Assembly: GCF_009917485.1 (NCBI RefSeq)
Contig: NZ_QZDT01000038.1
Location: 1-34,617 of the forward strand
DNA length: 34,617 bases
Origin: Parablautia muri
GTDB taxonomy: Bacteria > Bacillota > Clostridia > Lachnospirales > Lachnospiraceae
Direction: 5' to 3'
Below are positions 1-7,705 of this stretch, one piece after another (the stretch's first letter is position 1; each line of letters begins with the position of its first letter). A program made the position numbers and the translations under genes. The notes under the pieces are model-generated. The model did not search any database. It was not told where the DNA came from and was given only the letters and a program-made list of their open reading frames with translations.

Positions 1-116
1 GACAATCAGAAAGGGAAGAAGCATTTGCAAGATTGGAGCAGTTACGCAGGAAAGGAACTGTTAATGATTATAATGTGGAATTAGCTTCTTACAGGACAGA
101 AAAGTATGGCAAATAG
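1..116 (+). CDS. C-terminal end of a type II antitoxin (partial)
   Basis: An open frame enters from the left edge (first whole codon at base 3) and stops at TAG 114-116, giving about 37 residues that end in ELASYRTEKYGK. The tail is charged and helical, as in RelB/DinJ-like antitoxin C-termini that wrap the toxin. The stop overlaps the start of the PIN-domain gene at 106 by 11 bases, the usual translational coupling of antitoxin to toxin. The DNA-binding N-terminus lies outside the window, so the antitoxin family cannot be named. The antitoxin role is inferred mainly from position. Confidence 0.6.
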   Translation, partial: QSEREEAFARLEQLRRKGTVNDYNVELASYRTEKYGK

Positions 117-519
117 GATTTTGGTTGATACTAATGTATTGCTGGACTATCTTTTAACAAGGGAGCCATTTTATGAAGATGCAAAGAAAATTATTCATGC
201 TTGTGTAGATGGTGAAGCGAAAGGATGTATTGCGGCTCACTCTATTTCTAATATGTTCTTTATATTAAGGAAAGATTACGATGTAAAAGAACGAAGAGAA
301 GTACTGGTTAATTTATGTTCTATCTTTGATGCAGAAGGGCTGAATAAAGCAAAGAGACTTTCAGGGCTTCAAAATGAAGATTTTTCTGATTTTGAGGATT
401 GTCTACAGGTGGAGTGTGCAAAAGCATTTGATGCAGAATATATTGTAACAAGAAATATAGATGATTATAAATCATCGGAAATAAGAGCAATTTTGCCTAA
501 AGATTATTTGGGATTATAG
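106..519 (+). CDS. PIN-domain toxin, VapC-like ribonuclease
   Basis: A 137-residue PIN-domain protein, probably the RNase toxin of a type II pair. The N-terminal strand has VDTN with the metal ligand D8, a second acidic cluster DFSDFED sits at 92-98, and TRNIDDY at 115-121 supplies the last acidic residues. The length matches single-domain PIN toxins. The usual central glutamate is not obvious: the region SISNMFFILRK (46-56) has asparagine where many VapCs have E. The start ATG lies inside the upstream antitoxin frame and has only a weak Shine-Dalgarno, so translation is probably coupled. A terminator-like hairpin follows. VapC toxins cleave tRNA or rRNA loops in known cases; the target here is unknown. 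Confidence 0.8.
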   Translation: MANRILVDTNVLLDYLLTREPFYEDAKKIIHACVDGEAKGCIAAHSISNMFFILRKDYDVKERREVLVNLCSIFDAEGLNKAKRLSGLQNEDFSDFEDCLQVECAKAFDAEYIVTRNIDDYKSSEIRAILPKDYLGL

Positions 520-547
520 TTAACATAAGTTTTCCGTATAAAAAATG

Positions 548-584
548 AAGCACCAACGGATTAATTGTCTGAAGGTGCTTTTTT
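548..584 (+). terminator. Rho-independent terminator after the toxin gene
   Basis: A 7-bp stem, AAGCACC (548-554) with GGTGCTT (574-580), runs straight into a T tract ending at 584. The loop is long (19 nt). It lies about 30 bases after the toxin stop codon and fits the end of the antitoxin-toxin transcript. Confidence 0.6.
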
Positions 585-741
585 GGTGCCATAAAAATAG
601 AAAAATAGAGAATTACATAGTGAAACAGGTATTATATGAAAACATTTGATTTCATGCAGGGATTTACATACAGCATTTTATATCGAAATGGAACAGAAAA
701 TCTTACATGAAAATAGTTATGGATTTTGTGGAGGGATTGGG

Positions 742-912
742 ATGGAAAACAAAATATTTGCCTATATGAGGATGTCAACTAATCATAAGACCTAAAAGGT
801 GGACAGACAGAAACAGGCTATCATTGATTATTCTGTGAGCAATGGATTCAATATTGATGAATTTGTCTCTGATATCATTACTGGTGGAACTAAAGCGGAT
901 AACAGACCACAT
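742..912 (+). pseudogene. Serine recombinase (resolvase N-terminal) remnant
   Basis: From ATG 742 the frame reads MENKIFAYMRMSTNHKT, then an in-frame TAA at 793-795, then continues in the same frame KVDRQKQAIIDYSVSNGF and on to IITGGTKADNRP. This is the catalytic N-terminal domain of a serine recombinase: YMRMST holds the nucleophile serine, followed by the DRQ...AI..Y and the G..K...RP stretch. The family usually has Q where the stop stands, so a CAA-to-TAA change is likely. Homology ends near 912 and unrelated sequence follows, so the DNA-binding half is lost. It is a dead fragment of a former phage or transposon integrase. Confidence 0.8.
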
Positions 913-1005
913 TATCATAATATGAACGAATATATAGCGCCTGTATTTCTCTGCTCTGCTGCAGCTTTATCTTTATACCTTTCTATGTGCGGCTATAGCT
1001 TTACC

Positions 1006-1059
1006 TTGACAGAGGTTCTGCTAAGTGCTAGCATAATTTTGCCTACAAAATGTAGGCAA
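1006..1059 (+). promoter_or_regulatory. Promoter with BlaI/MecI-type operator
   Basis: A perfect -35 TTGACA (1006-1011), a 17-base spacer and a -10 TAGCAT (1029-1034) are followed by a perfect inverted repeat at 1039-1059: arms TTGCCTACA and TGTAGGCAA around a 3-base centre. The TACA...TGTA core is what BlaI/MecI/CopY-family repressors bind. The operator sits over the expected transcript start and ends in the AAGGAGG ribosome-binding site of the gene at 1070, so a bound repressor would block transcription. Binding is inferred from the motif and from the BlaI-like fragment it controls. Confidence 0.65.
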
Positions 1060-1069
1060 GGAGGCGTGC

Positions 1070-1411
1070 ATGATACAGCAGGTTTCAGATTCCGAATCAG
1101 ATTGTCAGGCAGCGCAAACGCAGATGCTTCTTAATAAGCTTTATGAGGGAAGTGCAAGGGGGCTTGCATCTACACTGATAGAAAGAGAAATTCTTTCCGC
1201 TGAGGATTATGAGGAATTGAAAGAAGTTTGGGAAAATGAGGAATTGTATGAGAAAGAGAATATTTTTATTTTACTGTGCCTTTGTTTTTCTGTTTGGCTG
1301 CAGTCAACAAAAGGTAAGCACAAAGGACCAGGACGTATATGTGCAGGAGAATGTCGCGGCAGGCGAGGAGATACAAAAGCAAGACTGCCAGGTCAAAGTA
1401 ACTTTTTTTGA
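1070..1411 (+). pseudogene. Internally deleted BlaI/MecI-family repressor
   Basis: The frame opens with AAGGAGG five bases before ATG 1070. It begins MIQQVSDSESD, like the conserved start of BlaI repressors (ISDSE...), then jumps at once to QMLLNKLYEGSARGLASTL and the following LSAEDYEELKEV, which is the BlaI C-terminal dimerisation tail. The winged-helix DNA-binding domain of about 70 residues that should lie between is missing, as if by an internal deletion. BlaI-like sequence ends near residue 57. The frame then runs on with no family similarity to 1411, inside the next gene. It could still be translated and couple expression of the lipoprotein gene, but it should not bind the operator. 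Confidence 0.6.
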
Positions 1412-2126
1412 TGTGGGAAAAGGGGATGCTGTCTTGATTGAAACTTCCGGGCATCAGATGATGATAGATGCTGGTTATGACGATACCTCTGATGTTATTT
1501 TGGATTATTTAAAAGAGCAGAGCATTGACAGACTGGATTATCTGGTGCTTACACATTTTGACAAGGATCATGTGGGCGGCGCTGATCGGATTTTAAAAGA
1601 GGTGGAGACAGAGTATGTCCTGCAGCCTGATTATGTATCAGACAGCGGACAGTATAAAGAGTATGTGGAGGCCATGGAAGATGAGGGGATTTCGCCAAAT
1701 GTGGTAACTACAACAAGGAAGCTGTCTTTAGATGGCGTTGATTTTCTAATTTATCCGCCGCAAAAGAAAGATTATGAGGAAGATGATAATGATTTTTCTC
1801 TTGTCATCAGCATGACTTGTGGAGAAAAACGCTTTTTATTTGCAGGAGATTGCGAAAAAGAGCGATTAAAAGAGCTTATGATGCAAAATGAATTTGACCT
1901 GTCCCATGATGTGCTAAAGGTTCCCCATCATGGTCGGAAGGAGAAAAATTCGGAGGAATTTTTGAAGGCTGTTTTGCCTAAGATAGCAGTGATTACCAGT
2001 TCGGATGAAAAACCAGCGGATGGTGAAATTTGCAGAATGTTAGAAAAGCTGGGAACGAACGTGTATTTTACCAAGGATGGGACGATTACCTGCCTGTGCG
2101 ATGGCGTCCAAGTTTCGATAGAGTAA
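1248..2126 (+). CDS. ComEC/Rec2-like metallo-beta-lactamase-fold lipoprotein
   Basis: A surface-anchored metallo-hydrolase of about 292 residues. I choose ATG 1248 rather than 1236 because GAGGA sits 5 bases ahead and it gives a clean lipoprotein signal: MRKR, a hydrophobic core and the lipobox LFGC (Cys18). The mature part has FFDVGKGDAVLIE, the metal-binding HFDKDHVGG, FAGDCE and VPHHGR, the pattern of the hydrolase domain of ComEC and of stand-alone extracellular relatives. The channel part of ComEC is absent. The substrate is unknown; nucleic acid or a phosphoester is likely for this subgroup. The start lies inside the BlaI-like fragment, so the gene is probably driven by the BlaI-type promoter at 1006. 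Confidence 0.8.
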   Translation: MRKRIFLFYCAFVFLFGCSQQKVSTKDQDVYVQENVAAGEEIQKQDCQVKVTFFDVGKGDAVLIETSGHQMMIDAGYDDTSDVILDYLKEQSIDRLDYLVLTHFDKDHVGGADRILKEVETEYVLQPDYVSDSGQYKEYVEAMEDEGISPNVVTTTRKLSLDGVDFLIYPPQKKDYEEDDNDFSLVISMTCGEKRFLFAGDCEKERLKELMMQNEFDLSHDVLKVPHHGRKEKNSEEFLKAVLPKIAVITSSDEKPADGEICRMLEKLGTNVYFTKDGTITCLCDGVQVSIE

Positions 2127-2173
2127 ATGTAATGGGCAACCGCAACCGATGGATTATCATAAAAAATCCTGAA

Positions 2174-2216
2174 AACAACCCCTATAGGAGCTCCACAGAG
2201 CCTTACAGGGGTTTTC
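2174..2216 (+). terminator. Terminator after the lipoprotein gene
   Basis: AACCCCTATAGG pairs with CCTTACAGGGGTT (one bulge) around a short loop and leads into TTTTC. It lies about 50 bases after the stop at 2126. Confidence 0.55.
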
Positions 2217-2282
2217 TCATGCATCGCACAACCCCAATCCATACAAACTTGAAATGATTGAGTTAATAAGAACTATTATTTA

Positions 2283-2311
2283 TTTACATATTTCCCCATA
2301 TTAGTTATTAT
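2283..2311 (+). promoter_or_regulatory. Candidate promoter for the DUF4062 gene
   Basis: TTTACA (2283-2288) and TATTAT (2306-2311) are separated by 17 bases in a very AT-rich stretch just before the gene at 2348. AT-rich DNA gives many such matches, so this is weak. Confidence 0.3.
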
Positions 2312-2347
2312 TTTGACAAAATATTATAAATTTCGGGGGAAGGAATT

Positions 2348-3241
2348 ATGGATAAAAAATATACTGTATTTTTAAGTTCTACCTATGATGATCTCAGGGA
2401 AGAAAGGAATGAGGTGATTCATGCACTTCTTGAAATGAATTGTATTCCGTGTGGCATGGAATATTTTCCATCGGACAATGATAAACAATTTGAGTTTATA
2501 AAATCAGTTATTGATGAAAGTGATTACTATATTTTGATCATTGCAGGAAGGTATGGGAGTATTGGGAAAAATGGCAAAAGTTATACTGAAATGGAATATA
2601 GGTATGCAATTGAAAAGAGTATTCCAGTTTTAATATTTTTGCATAATGATATTGGAGCTATTCACTTAGATAAAAGCGAGAGGAACGAGCAAAACAGAAG
2701 AAAACTTGAAAAATTTATGCAGGATGTTTCGAAAGATAGAATGGTTAAGTATTGGAATGGGAAAGAAGATTTAGCCAGGAAAGTTTCGACAACCATGTTT
2801 TCTGTTATGGAAAGACATCCGGCTGCCGGATGGATAAAAGGAACTCCCTTTTTGGAGGAAATGGTTTCTACATATGATAAAAATGATTCACGCATAGAAG
2901 ATGAATTGGCTGAAATTGCATATCATTGTAAAATGCAAGAAAATTTCAAACAGGCACATTTATTTTTGAAGTGGGGTTATTTACTAAGTCCAGAAAATAT
3001 AAATGTTTTAAGAGAGTATGGGGGATTATGCTATGATGAGAAAAATTATGCACAGGCTTTGGTATATTGGGAGAAACTTTTAAGTTTACAAGAAAGTTGT
3101 GGTAATTATTATATTTGTGCATTGACCTATTATTTGCTGGGCAAGTATACGGAAGCAAAGGAATATTGTTATTCGGCTTTAAAATTTCCTGATGAAGGTT
3201 ATCGTGAAAAAGCAAAAGAATTATTAAAAAATTGGAATTGA
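2348..3241 (+). CDS. DUF4062 domain protein with C-terminal TPR-like repeats
   Basis: A 297-residue soluble protein. Residues 1 to about 110 are a DUF4062 domain: YTVFLSSTYDDLREER at the start, then a Rossmann-like pattern with YYILIIAGRYGSIG and SYTEMEYRYAIE. This TIR-like fold often forms the N-terminus of NLR-like and other conflict proteins. The C-terminal half (about 175-297) has helical hairpins of TPR type, such as AQALVYWEKLLSL and LGKYTEAKEYCYSALKF. There is no ATPase module. Start ATG 2348 follows GGGGGAAGGA. It stands alone between terminators in an island-like patch with a toxin-antitoxin pair and recombinase debris. A role in phage or plasmid conflict is inference; no activity is established for this architecture. 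Confidence 0.7.
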   Translation: MDKKYTVFLSSTYDDLREERNEVIHALLEMNCIPCGMEYFPSDNDKQFEFIKSVIDESDYYILIIAGRYGSIGKNGKSYTEMEYRYAIEKSIPVLIFLHNDIGAIHLDKSERNEQNRRKLEKFMQDVSKDRMVKYWNGKEDLARKVSTTMFSVMERHPAAGWIKGTPFLEEMVSTYDKNDSRIEDELAEIAYHCKMQENFKQAHLFLKWGYLLSPENINVLREYGGLCYDEKNYAQALVYWEKLLSLQESCGNYYICALTYYLLGKYTEAKEYCYSALKFPDEGYREKAKELLKNWN

Positions 3242-3411
3242 ATGGAGCTAAGTATAGTAATATCAAGAAATCTAAATGATTTCTGGGAGAGATGCCCGGA
3301 TAATTCCAAAGTAAAGGTGAACGGGACAGCTCATTTTCTCTATTGGGGGACATGAAACTACTATAGCATAAGCCTGTTTAACAGGACGCTGTCCAATAAT
3401 AAGATTTTGTT

Positions 3412-3442
3412 AAGCGTCTGGTTGAAAAACTGGACGCTTTTT
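3412..3442 (+). terminator. Terminator-like hairpin
   Basis: AAGCGTC (3412-3418) pairs with GACGCTT (3433-3439) and is followed by TTT. It lies 170 bases after the DUF4062 stop. The stretch between (3242-3411) also has a perfect small hairpin CCTGTT/AACAGG but no gene that I can see. Confidence 0.5.
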
Positions 3443-3457
3443 GCATTGAAGAATAAC

Positions 3458-3771
3458 ATGCTTACAAAAGAAGAATTATTGAATTTGTATGTACCGCCCT
3501 TATAAAAAATGTATCTTTGGAATTATATAAAGAGTTTGCTGTTGATTACTTATTGGCAAGAAAATTTATATATCACTTTTCTGATGGAACAAAAATCAAT
3601 GTTGAATTCACGGAATATGGAAGTATATTGTTAGACGATGGACTGGCAGAATCATTGATTGTAAGTCAGATAGGACATACTAATATCAAAACAACAAAGG
3701 AACATTACTATAAAAACCGTAGAAATGCAGACCAGATTATGAGTGAATCAGATAAGGTTATAGCGTTATAA
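3458..3771 (+). pseudogene. Chimeric remnant: hypothetical N-terminus joined to tyrosine integrase tail
   Basis: The first piece, MLTKEELLNLYVPPL from ATG 3458, hits TAA at 3503. The following sequence is open in another frame (about 3517-3771): residues resembling LELYKEFAVDYLLARKF and a short strand-rich part, possibly from a phage-borne nuclease family. At about 3650 it changes to IVSQIGHTNIKTTKEHYY, the C-terminal box of tyrosine recombinases, with the GHT histidine region and the nucleophile Tyr in HYY. So an integrase tail has been fused, probably by deletion, to a frameshifted unrelated gene. The integrase core (first Arg, Lys, HxxR) is missing. It lies 130 bases from the 3' end of tRNA-Glu, where such integrases act. 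Confidence 0.6.
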
Positions 3772-3901
3772 GATGACAAACAAATGTTTGACTGCCTATT
3801 TGACTACTTTCTTATTTCGGCGGGAAAATCTAAAAAATAAAAAATGCCAAAAAATCTTGATTTTTCAGCATTTCTGGGTTGGGCTGTTCAAAAAACAGTC
3901 G

Positions 3902-3973
3902 CAGCTCGTAGGGGAATCGAACCCCTGTTTCCGCCGTGAGAGGGCGGCGTCTTAACCGCTTGACCAACGAGCC
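3902..3973 (-). tRNA. tRNA-Glu (anticodon CUC)
   Basis: On the minus strand the sequence folds as a full cloverleaf of 72 nt: acceptor GGCTCGT with ACGAGCT (a G-U at the first pair), D arm with GGTCAAGCGGTTAAGAC, anticodon stem CCGCC/GGCGG around CTCTCAC (anticodon CTC), T arm with GGTTCGATTCC, and discriminator G. The 3' CCA is not encoded and would be added enzymatically. The 3' end faces the island remnants at 1-3771. Confidence 0.95.
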
Positions 3974-3999
3974 ATTTCCTATGTGTATCGCACTCATAC

Positions 4000-4028
4000 A
4001 GTATATTATAGATTGACAAAAAATGCAA
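4000..4028 (-). promoter_or_regulatory. Promoter of tRNA-Glu
   Basis: Read on the minus strand: TTGCAT (4028-4023), a 17-base spacer and TATACT (4005-4000), about 27 bases ahead of the tRNA 5' end. Confidence 0.6.
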
Positions 4029-4184
4029 GTAATTTTTTTGATTTACAGAAAATTGTTGTAACAGTGTTGCTTTTTACAATTCAGCCAATAAGCAGCTTGG
4101 AAAAAACAAATATTCCTAGCTGTTATTTTAGATAACTTTTGCTATTCTGACCAACCTAACTGCTTCTAAAAATTTTTAAAGCAT

Positions 4185-5864
4185 TTAAATTAAATCAACC
4201 AGCGCATGTGCTAATCCGTCATGGTCATTGTCATAAGCGGTGATGATAGTTGCAGCCATCTGAACATCCTCGCTGCCGTTTAACATGGCAATGCCCATTC
4301 CTGCCGCTTCAATCATAGAAAGGTCGTTTTGGGCATCGCCTGCAGCCACCGAAAAATACGGATTGATACCAAGAAGCTCACAAAGAGTTTTTACAGCAAC
4401 ACCTTTTCCGGAGGTGGCCGGGAAGAACTCTAAATAGTAAGGACTAGAATAAATCATGGAAACGCCTTCATCTTCGGCCCAAGATAAGAGGGAAAGCCGG
4501 AAATGCTCAAGCTTATCTGCATCCTTTAGCTCGATGCCAATACATTTGCAGGGACCTTCCGTGAGCACATCCATTACATTTGGATTTATGATGATGGGGG
4601 TTTTGATGACCCGTTTATAATAAACCAGTTCCTCATCATCTTTTGGAGAAACAATATTGGTTTCCGTGTAAGTGTGGACATGGACACCGCATTTATCGGC
4701 TTCCTCTAAAATGTGGGCTGTCTGATCTAAAGTCAAGGCTGCCCGATGTATGGTTTTGTTTTGTGTACAGTCATAAATTTGTCCGCCATTATAGCCAATT
4801 ACGTACATATTTGGAAGTTCAAGACGAAGGTATCTCTTTACATCCTTTACGCTGTTGATATCCCTGCCGGAGCACAGTGCCAGCTTGTGGCCTGCCTGGC
4901 TCCATTTTTCCAAAACCTCTCTTGTATAAGGGCTGATTTGCTTTTGACTATCAAGCAAGGTTCCGTCTAAATCTGTAAAAAGAATTTTCGTAGGTTTTAT
5001 CTGTTCGGGATGCGCTGCCATCCATTTTCTACGCTCATTGATTTTGTCCAAAATTTCCTGAGGAATAAAAAGCTTTCCGTAGCCGGTGGCTAAATCCAGT
5101 CCGGGTTTTGCATTGCCGTGGAAATCAGACCCTCCGCTTATGCATAAGTCATATTTGGCGGCAAGGACACGCATTTGTCGTTCATCGGAACTACTGTGTG
5201 TGCTGTAAACCGCTTCTAGCCCTTGAAGTCCCATATCTTTTAAGTAAGAAACAAGCTTATCTAATTTTTGGCTGCTCAAGTGATAGAGCAGGGGATGGGC
5301 AAGGACGGGAAAGCCGCCAGCCTTTAAGATGATTTCCACTGCACGCATGGGCGTTATTTTTTTGCGGGGAACAAAGCAGGGGCAATTATCTCCAATATAT
5401 CGGTCAAAGGCCTCCTTGAGCGTTTTGGTGTAGCCATGGTTTAACATGAATTTTGCATAGTGAGAACGGGTGATAACGCAGTCGGGAAATTCGGCCATCA
5501 ATTCCTCGTAGGTAACAGGAAAGCCATAATCTGTCAATCGCTTGCACATTTCCCGATTGCGGATAATGCGCCCATTTACAAAATTTTGCAGCCTGCGTTT
5601 GAAAAAGTCACTTTTGTAGTCAATGTAAAGACCTACAATATGAATATCCTTTCCTTCATATTCAGAAGAAAATTCAATGCCGGGTATTATCTCAATATTT
5701 TTACCTTTAGCGGCTTCGATTGCTTCGTCAATTCCATCCGTGGTGTCATGGTCTGTGAGGGCAAAAGCGCTTAGGCCTTTTTGGATAGCATAATGAACTA
5801 ATTCCGTGGGAGTGAAGCTTCCATCGGATTTATTTGAATGTACATGTAAATCTACAATATTCAT
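4185..5864 (-). CDS. PHP phosphoesterase-Cof-type HAD hydrolase fusion
   Basis: A 559-residue cytoplasmic protein made of two hydrolases. Residues 1 to about 285 form a PHP domain with DLHVHS (H7, H9), TDHDTTDG (D38-D40), GIEFS (E64), LAHP (H190) and GGSDFHG (D247, H249), the metal ligands of RNase AM/YciV-like phosphoesterases. Residues about 293-559 are a Cof-type HAD-IIB phosphatase: FTDLDGTLLDS (nucleophile D298), a cap domain, then AAGDAQNDLSMIEAAG near the end. Each half is usually a separate protein of 270-290 residues. It starts 3 bases after the ABC-F stop with GAAGGTG upstream, so the two are cotranscribed. The two activities may act on successive phosphates of a nucleotide or sugar phosphate; the substrates are unknown. 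Confidence 0.9.
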   Translation of the reverse strand: MNIVDLHVHSNKSDGSFTPTELVHYAIQKGLSAFALTDHDTTDGIDEAIEAAKGKNIEIIPGIEFSSEYEGKDIHIVGLYIDYKSDFFKRRLQNFVNGRIIRNREMCKRLTDYGFPVTYEELMAEFPDCVITRSHYAKFMLNHGYTKTLKEAFDRYIGDNCPCFVPRKKITPMRAVEIILKAGGFPVLAHPLLYHLSSQKLDKLVSYLKDMGLQGLEAVYSTHSSSDERQMRVLAAKYDLCISGGSDFHGNAKPGLDLATGYGKLFIPQEILDKINERRKWMAAHPEQIKPTKILFTDLDGTLLDSQKQISPYTREVLEKWSQAGHKLALCSGRDINSVKDVKRYLRLELPNMYVIGYNGGQIYDCTQNKTIHRAALTLDQTAHILEEADKCGVHVHTYTETNIVSPKDDEELVYYKRVIKTPIIINPNVMDVLTEGPCKCIGIELKDADKLEHFRLSLLSWAEDEGVSMIYSSPYYLEFFPATSGKGVAVKTLCELLGINPYFSVAAGDAQNDLSMIEAAGMGIAMLNGSEDVQMAATIITAYDNDHDGLAHALVDLI

Positions 5865-5867
5865 AGA

Positions 5868-7505
5868 TTAGTTTTCACCTTCTTCCACCTGTTTCGTGTA
5901 GACAGTACGTTTCCTTGCCATTTCATCATTAGCAAGATAATCATCATAGGTGGTGATTTTATCGATTAAACTGCCATCCGGTAAGATTTCCATGATCCGG
6001 TTCGCCGTGGTCTGGACAAACTGGTGGTCATGGCAGGCAAAAAGAGCTACACCAGGGAACTTAATCAGACCATTGTTGAGGGCAGTGATGGATTCCATAT
6101 CCAAATGATTGGTAGGTTCATCCAAAATCAGACAGTTAGCGCCGCTGATCATCATTTTGGAAAGAAGGCAGCGTACTTTTTCGCCACCGGAAAGGACTTT
6201 CACCTTTTTCACGCCGTCATCCCCAGCAAAGAGCATACGGCCAAGGAATCCGCGGACATAAGTTGCATCCTTGATTTCAGAATAGCCGGTAAGCCAGTCG
6301 GCAATAGTGTAGTCATTGTCAAACTCAGCGGTGTTGTCTTTCGGAAAGTAAGCCTGGGATGTGGTGATACCCCATTTGTAGGTTCCTTCGTCAGGCTCCA
6401 TTTCACCCATTAATATTTGGAACAATGTAGTTTTGGCCAATTCATTGCTGCCAACAAAAGCTATTTTATCGTCATGTCCCACGATGAAGGATAGGTTGTT
6501 TAAAACCTTTTCTCCATTTATGGTTTTGGAAATACCTTCTACGGTGAGAATCTCATTGCCAATTTCGCGATTGGGGCGGAAATCAATGTAAGGGTACTTA
6601 CGGCTGGAGGGCTTAATTTCCTCCAATTCGATTTTTTCAAGAGCGCGTTTTCTCGAGGTGGCCTGCTTTGATTTGGAAGCATTGGCGGAAAAGCGGGAGA
6701 TAAACTCCTGCAGTTCTTTGATTTTTTCTTCCTTTTTCTTATTGGCTTCCTTCATTTGCTTGATGAGAAGCTGGCTGGATTCATACCAGAAATCGTAATT
6801 GCCGGCATAAAGCTGTATCTTACCGTAGTCGATATCTGCGGTGTGAGTGCAGACCTTATTTAAGAAATAACGGTCATGGGACACCACGATAACGGTATTT
6901 TCAAAATTAATTAAAAATTCTTCAAGCCATGCAATCGCGTCCAAATCCAAGTGGTTGGTAGGCTCATCCAAAAGCAGGATGTCAGGATTTCCGAAAAGAG
7001 CTTTGGCAAGAAGGGTTTTTACCTTTTCATTACCGCTTAAATCCTTCATCTCGCTATAGTGAAGGGAGGTATCGATACCAAGTCCATTTAAAAGGGATGC
7101 GGCGCTTGATTCGGCCTCCCAGCCGTCCATTTCTGCAAATTCTGCCTCCAGCTCGCTGGCGCGGATGCCGTCCTCATCGGTGAAATACTCTTTGGCATAA
7201 ATGGCTTCTTTTTCTTTCATAATCTGATACAGACGTTCATTGCCCATGATGACCACATCCATAACCGGATAGGCATCATATTTAAAGTGATCTTGTTCAA
7301 GCACGGAAAGACGCTGCCCTGGGGTTATGGCGATATCGCCGTTTGTGGTATCCAGCTCTCCGGAAAGTATTTTAAGAAAAGTTGATTTACCGGCACCATT
7401 AGCGCCGATTAATCCGTAGCAGTTGCCTTCCGTAAACTTAATATTGACATCCTCAAATAATGCTTTTTTGCCTACTCTATAAGTTACATTGTTTGCACTA
7501 ATCAT
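5868..7505 (-). CDS. ABC-F family ATPase, YkpA/YbiT type
   Basis: A 545-residue duplicated ATPase without membrane segments, of the ABC-F group that acts on ribosomes in translation regulation or stress. NBD1 has Walker A GANGAGKST (34-42), signature LSGNE and LLLDEPTNHLD. A charged linker of about 80 residues (KKKEEKIKELQEF) follows. NBD2 has LSGGEKV and LILDEPTNHLD, but its P-loop reads GSNELAKTT (352-360), with the second glycine of GxGK(S/T) replaced by Ala. I recall this degenerate second P-loop in Firmicute YkpA-like proteins, so it may be a subfamily trait rather than damage. It heads a two-gene operon with the PHP-HAD gene and has a good promoter. Antibiotic resistance is not implied. 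Confidence 0.9.
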   Translation of the reverse strand: MISANNVTYRVGKKALFEDVNIKFTEGNCYGLIGANGAGKSTFLKILSGELDTTNGDIAITPGQRLSVLEQDHFKYDAYPVMDVVIMGNERLYQIMKEKEAIYAKEYFTDEDGIRASELEAEFAEMDGWEAESSAASLLNGLGIDTSLHYSEMKDLSGNEKVKTLLAKALFGNPDILLLDEPTNHLDLDAIAWLEEFLINFENTVIVVSHDRYFLNKVCTHTADIDYGKIQLYAGNYDFWYESSQLLIKQMKEANKKKEEKIKELQEFISRFSANASKSKQATSRKRALEKIELEEIKPSSRKYPYIDFRPNREIGNEILTVEGISKTINGEKVLNNLSFIVGHDDKIAFVGSNELAKTTLFQILMGEMEPDEGTYKWGITTSQAYFPKDNTAEFDNDYTIADWLTGYSEIKDATYVRGFLGRMLFAGDDGVKKVKVLSGGEKVRCLLSKMMISGANCLILDEPTNHLDMESITALNNGLIKFPGVALFACHDHQFVQTTANRIMEILPDGSLIDKITTYDDYLANDEMARKRTVYTKQVEEGEN

Positions 7506-7557
7506 ATTAAAAACCTCTTATTTTCTATATTTTGCGTTCTATTTGCCTACTCATACC

Positions 7558-7585
7558 ATTATACATAAAATGGATTTTTTTTCAA
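7558..7585 (-). promoter_or_regulatory. Promoter of the ABC-F/PHP-HAD operon
   Basis: Minus strand: TTGAAA (7585-7580), a 16-base spacer and a perfect TATAAT (7563-7558), 53 bases before the ABC-F start codon. Confidence 0.65.
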
Positions 7586-7705
7586 TCTGGAATGTAGGTT
7601 TACTCGCTTTTTGCTCACCACCATATACCTTAAGCCCCTTATCTGATCATTATTCATTGTCGCCCTTGCAAGTCTTCTATATCAGATTTTCAGAGGAAAG
7701 AAATA

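Noticed and set aside
1928-3353. Minus-strand open frames opposite the lipoprotein and DUF4062 genes
   Set aside because: They are shadows of well-supported plus-strand genes and have no ribosome sites or protein motifs.
3773-3955. 60-codon plus-strand open frame
   Set aside because: It runs into the tRNA-Glu gene, has no ribosome site and no recognisable protein pattern.
4093-4122. Hairpin CAGCT-GGAA/TTCC-AGCTG as terminator of the PHP-HAD operon
   Set aside because: One mismatch and no T tract in the right direction; too weak to call.
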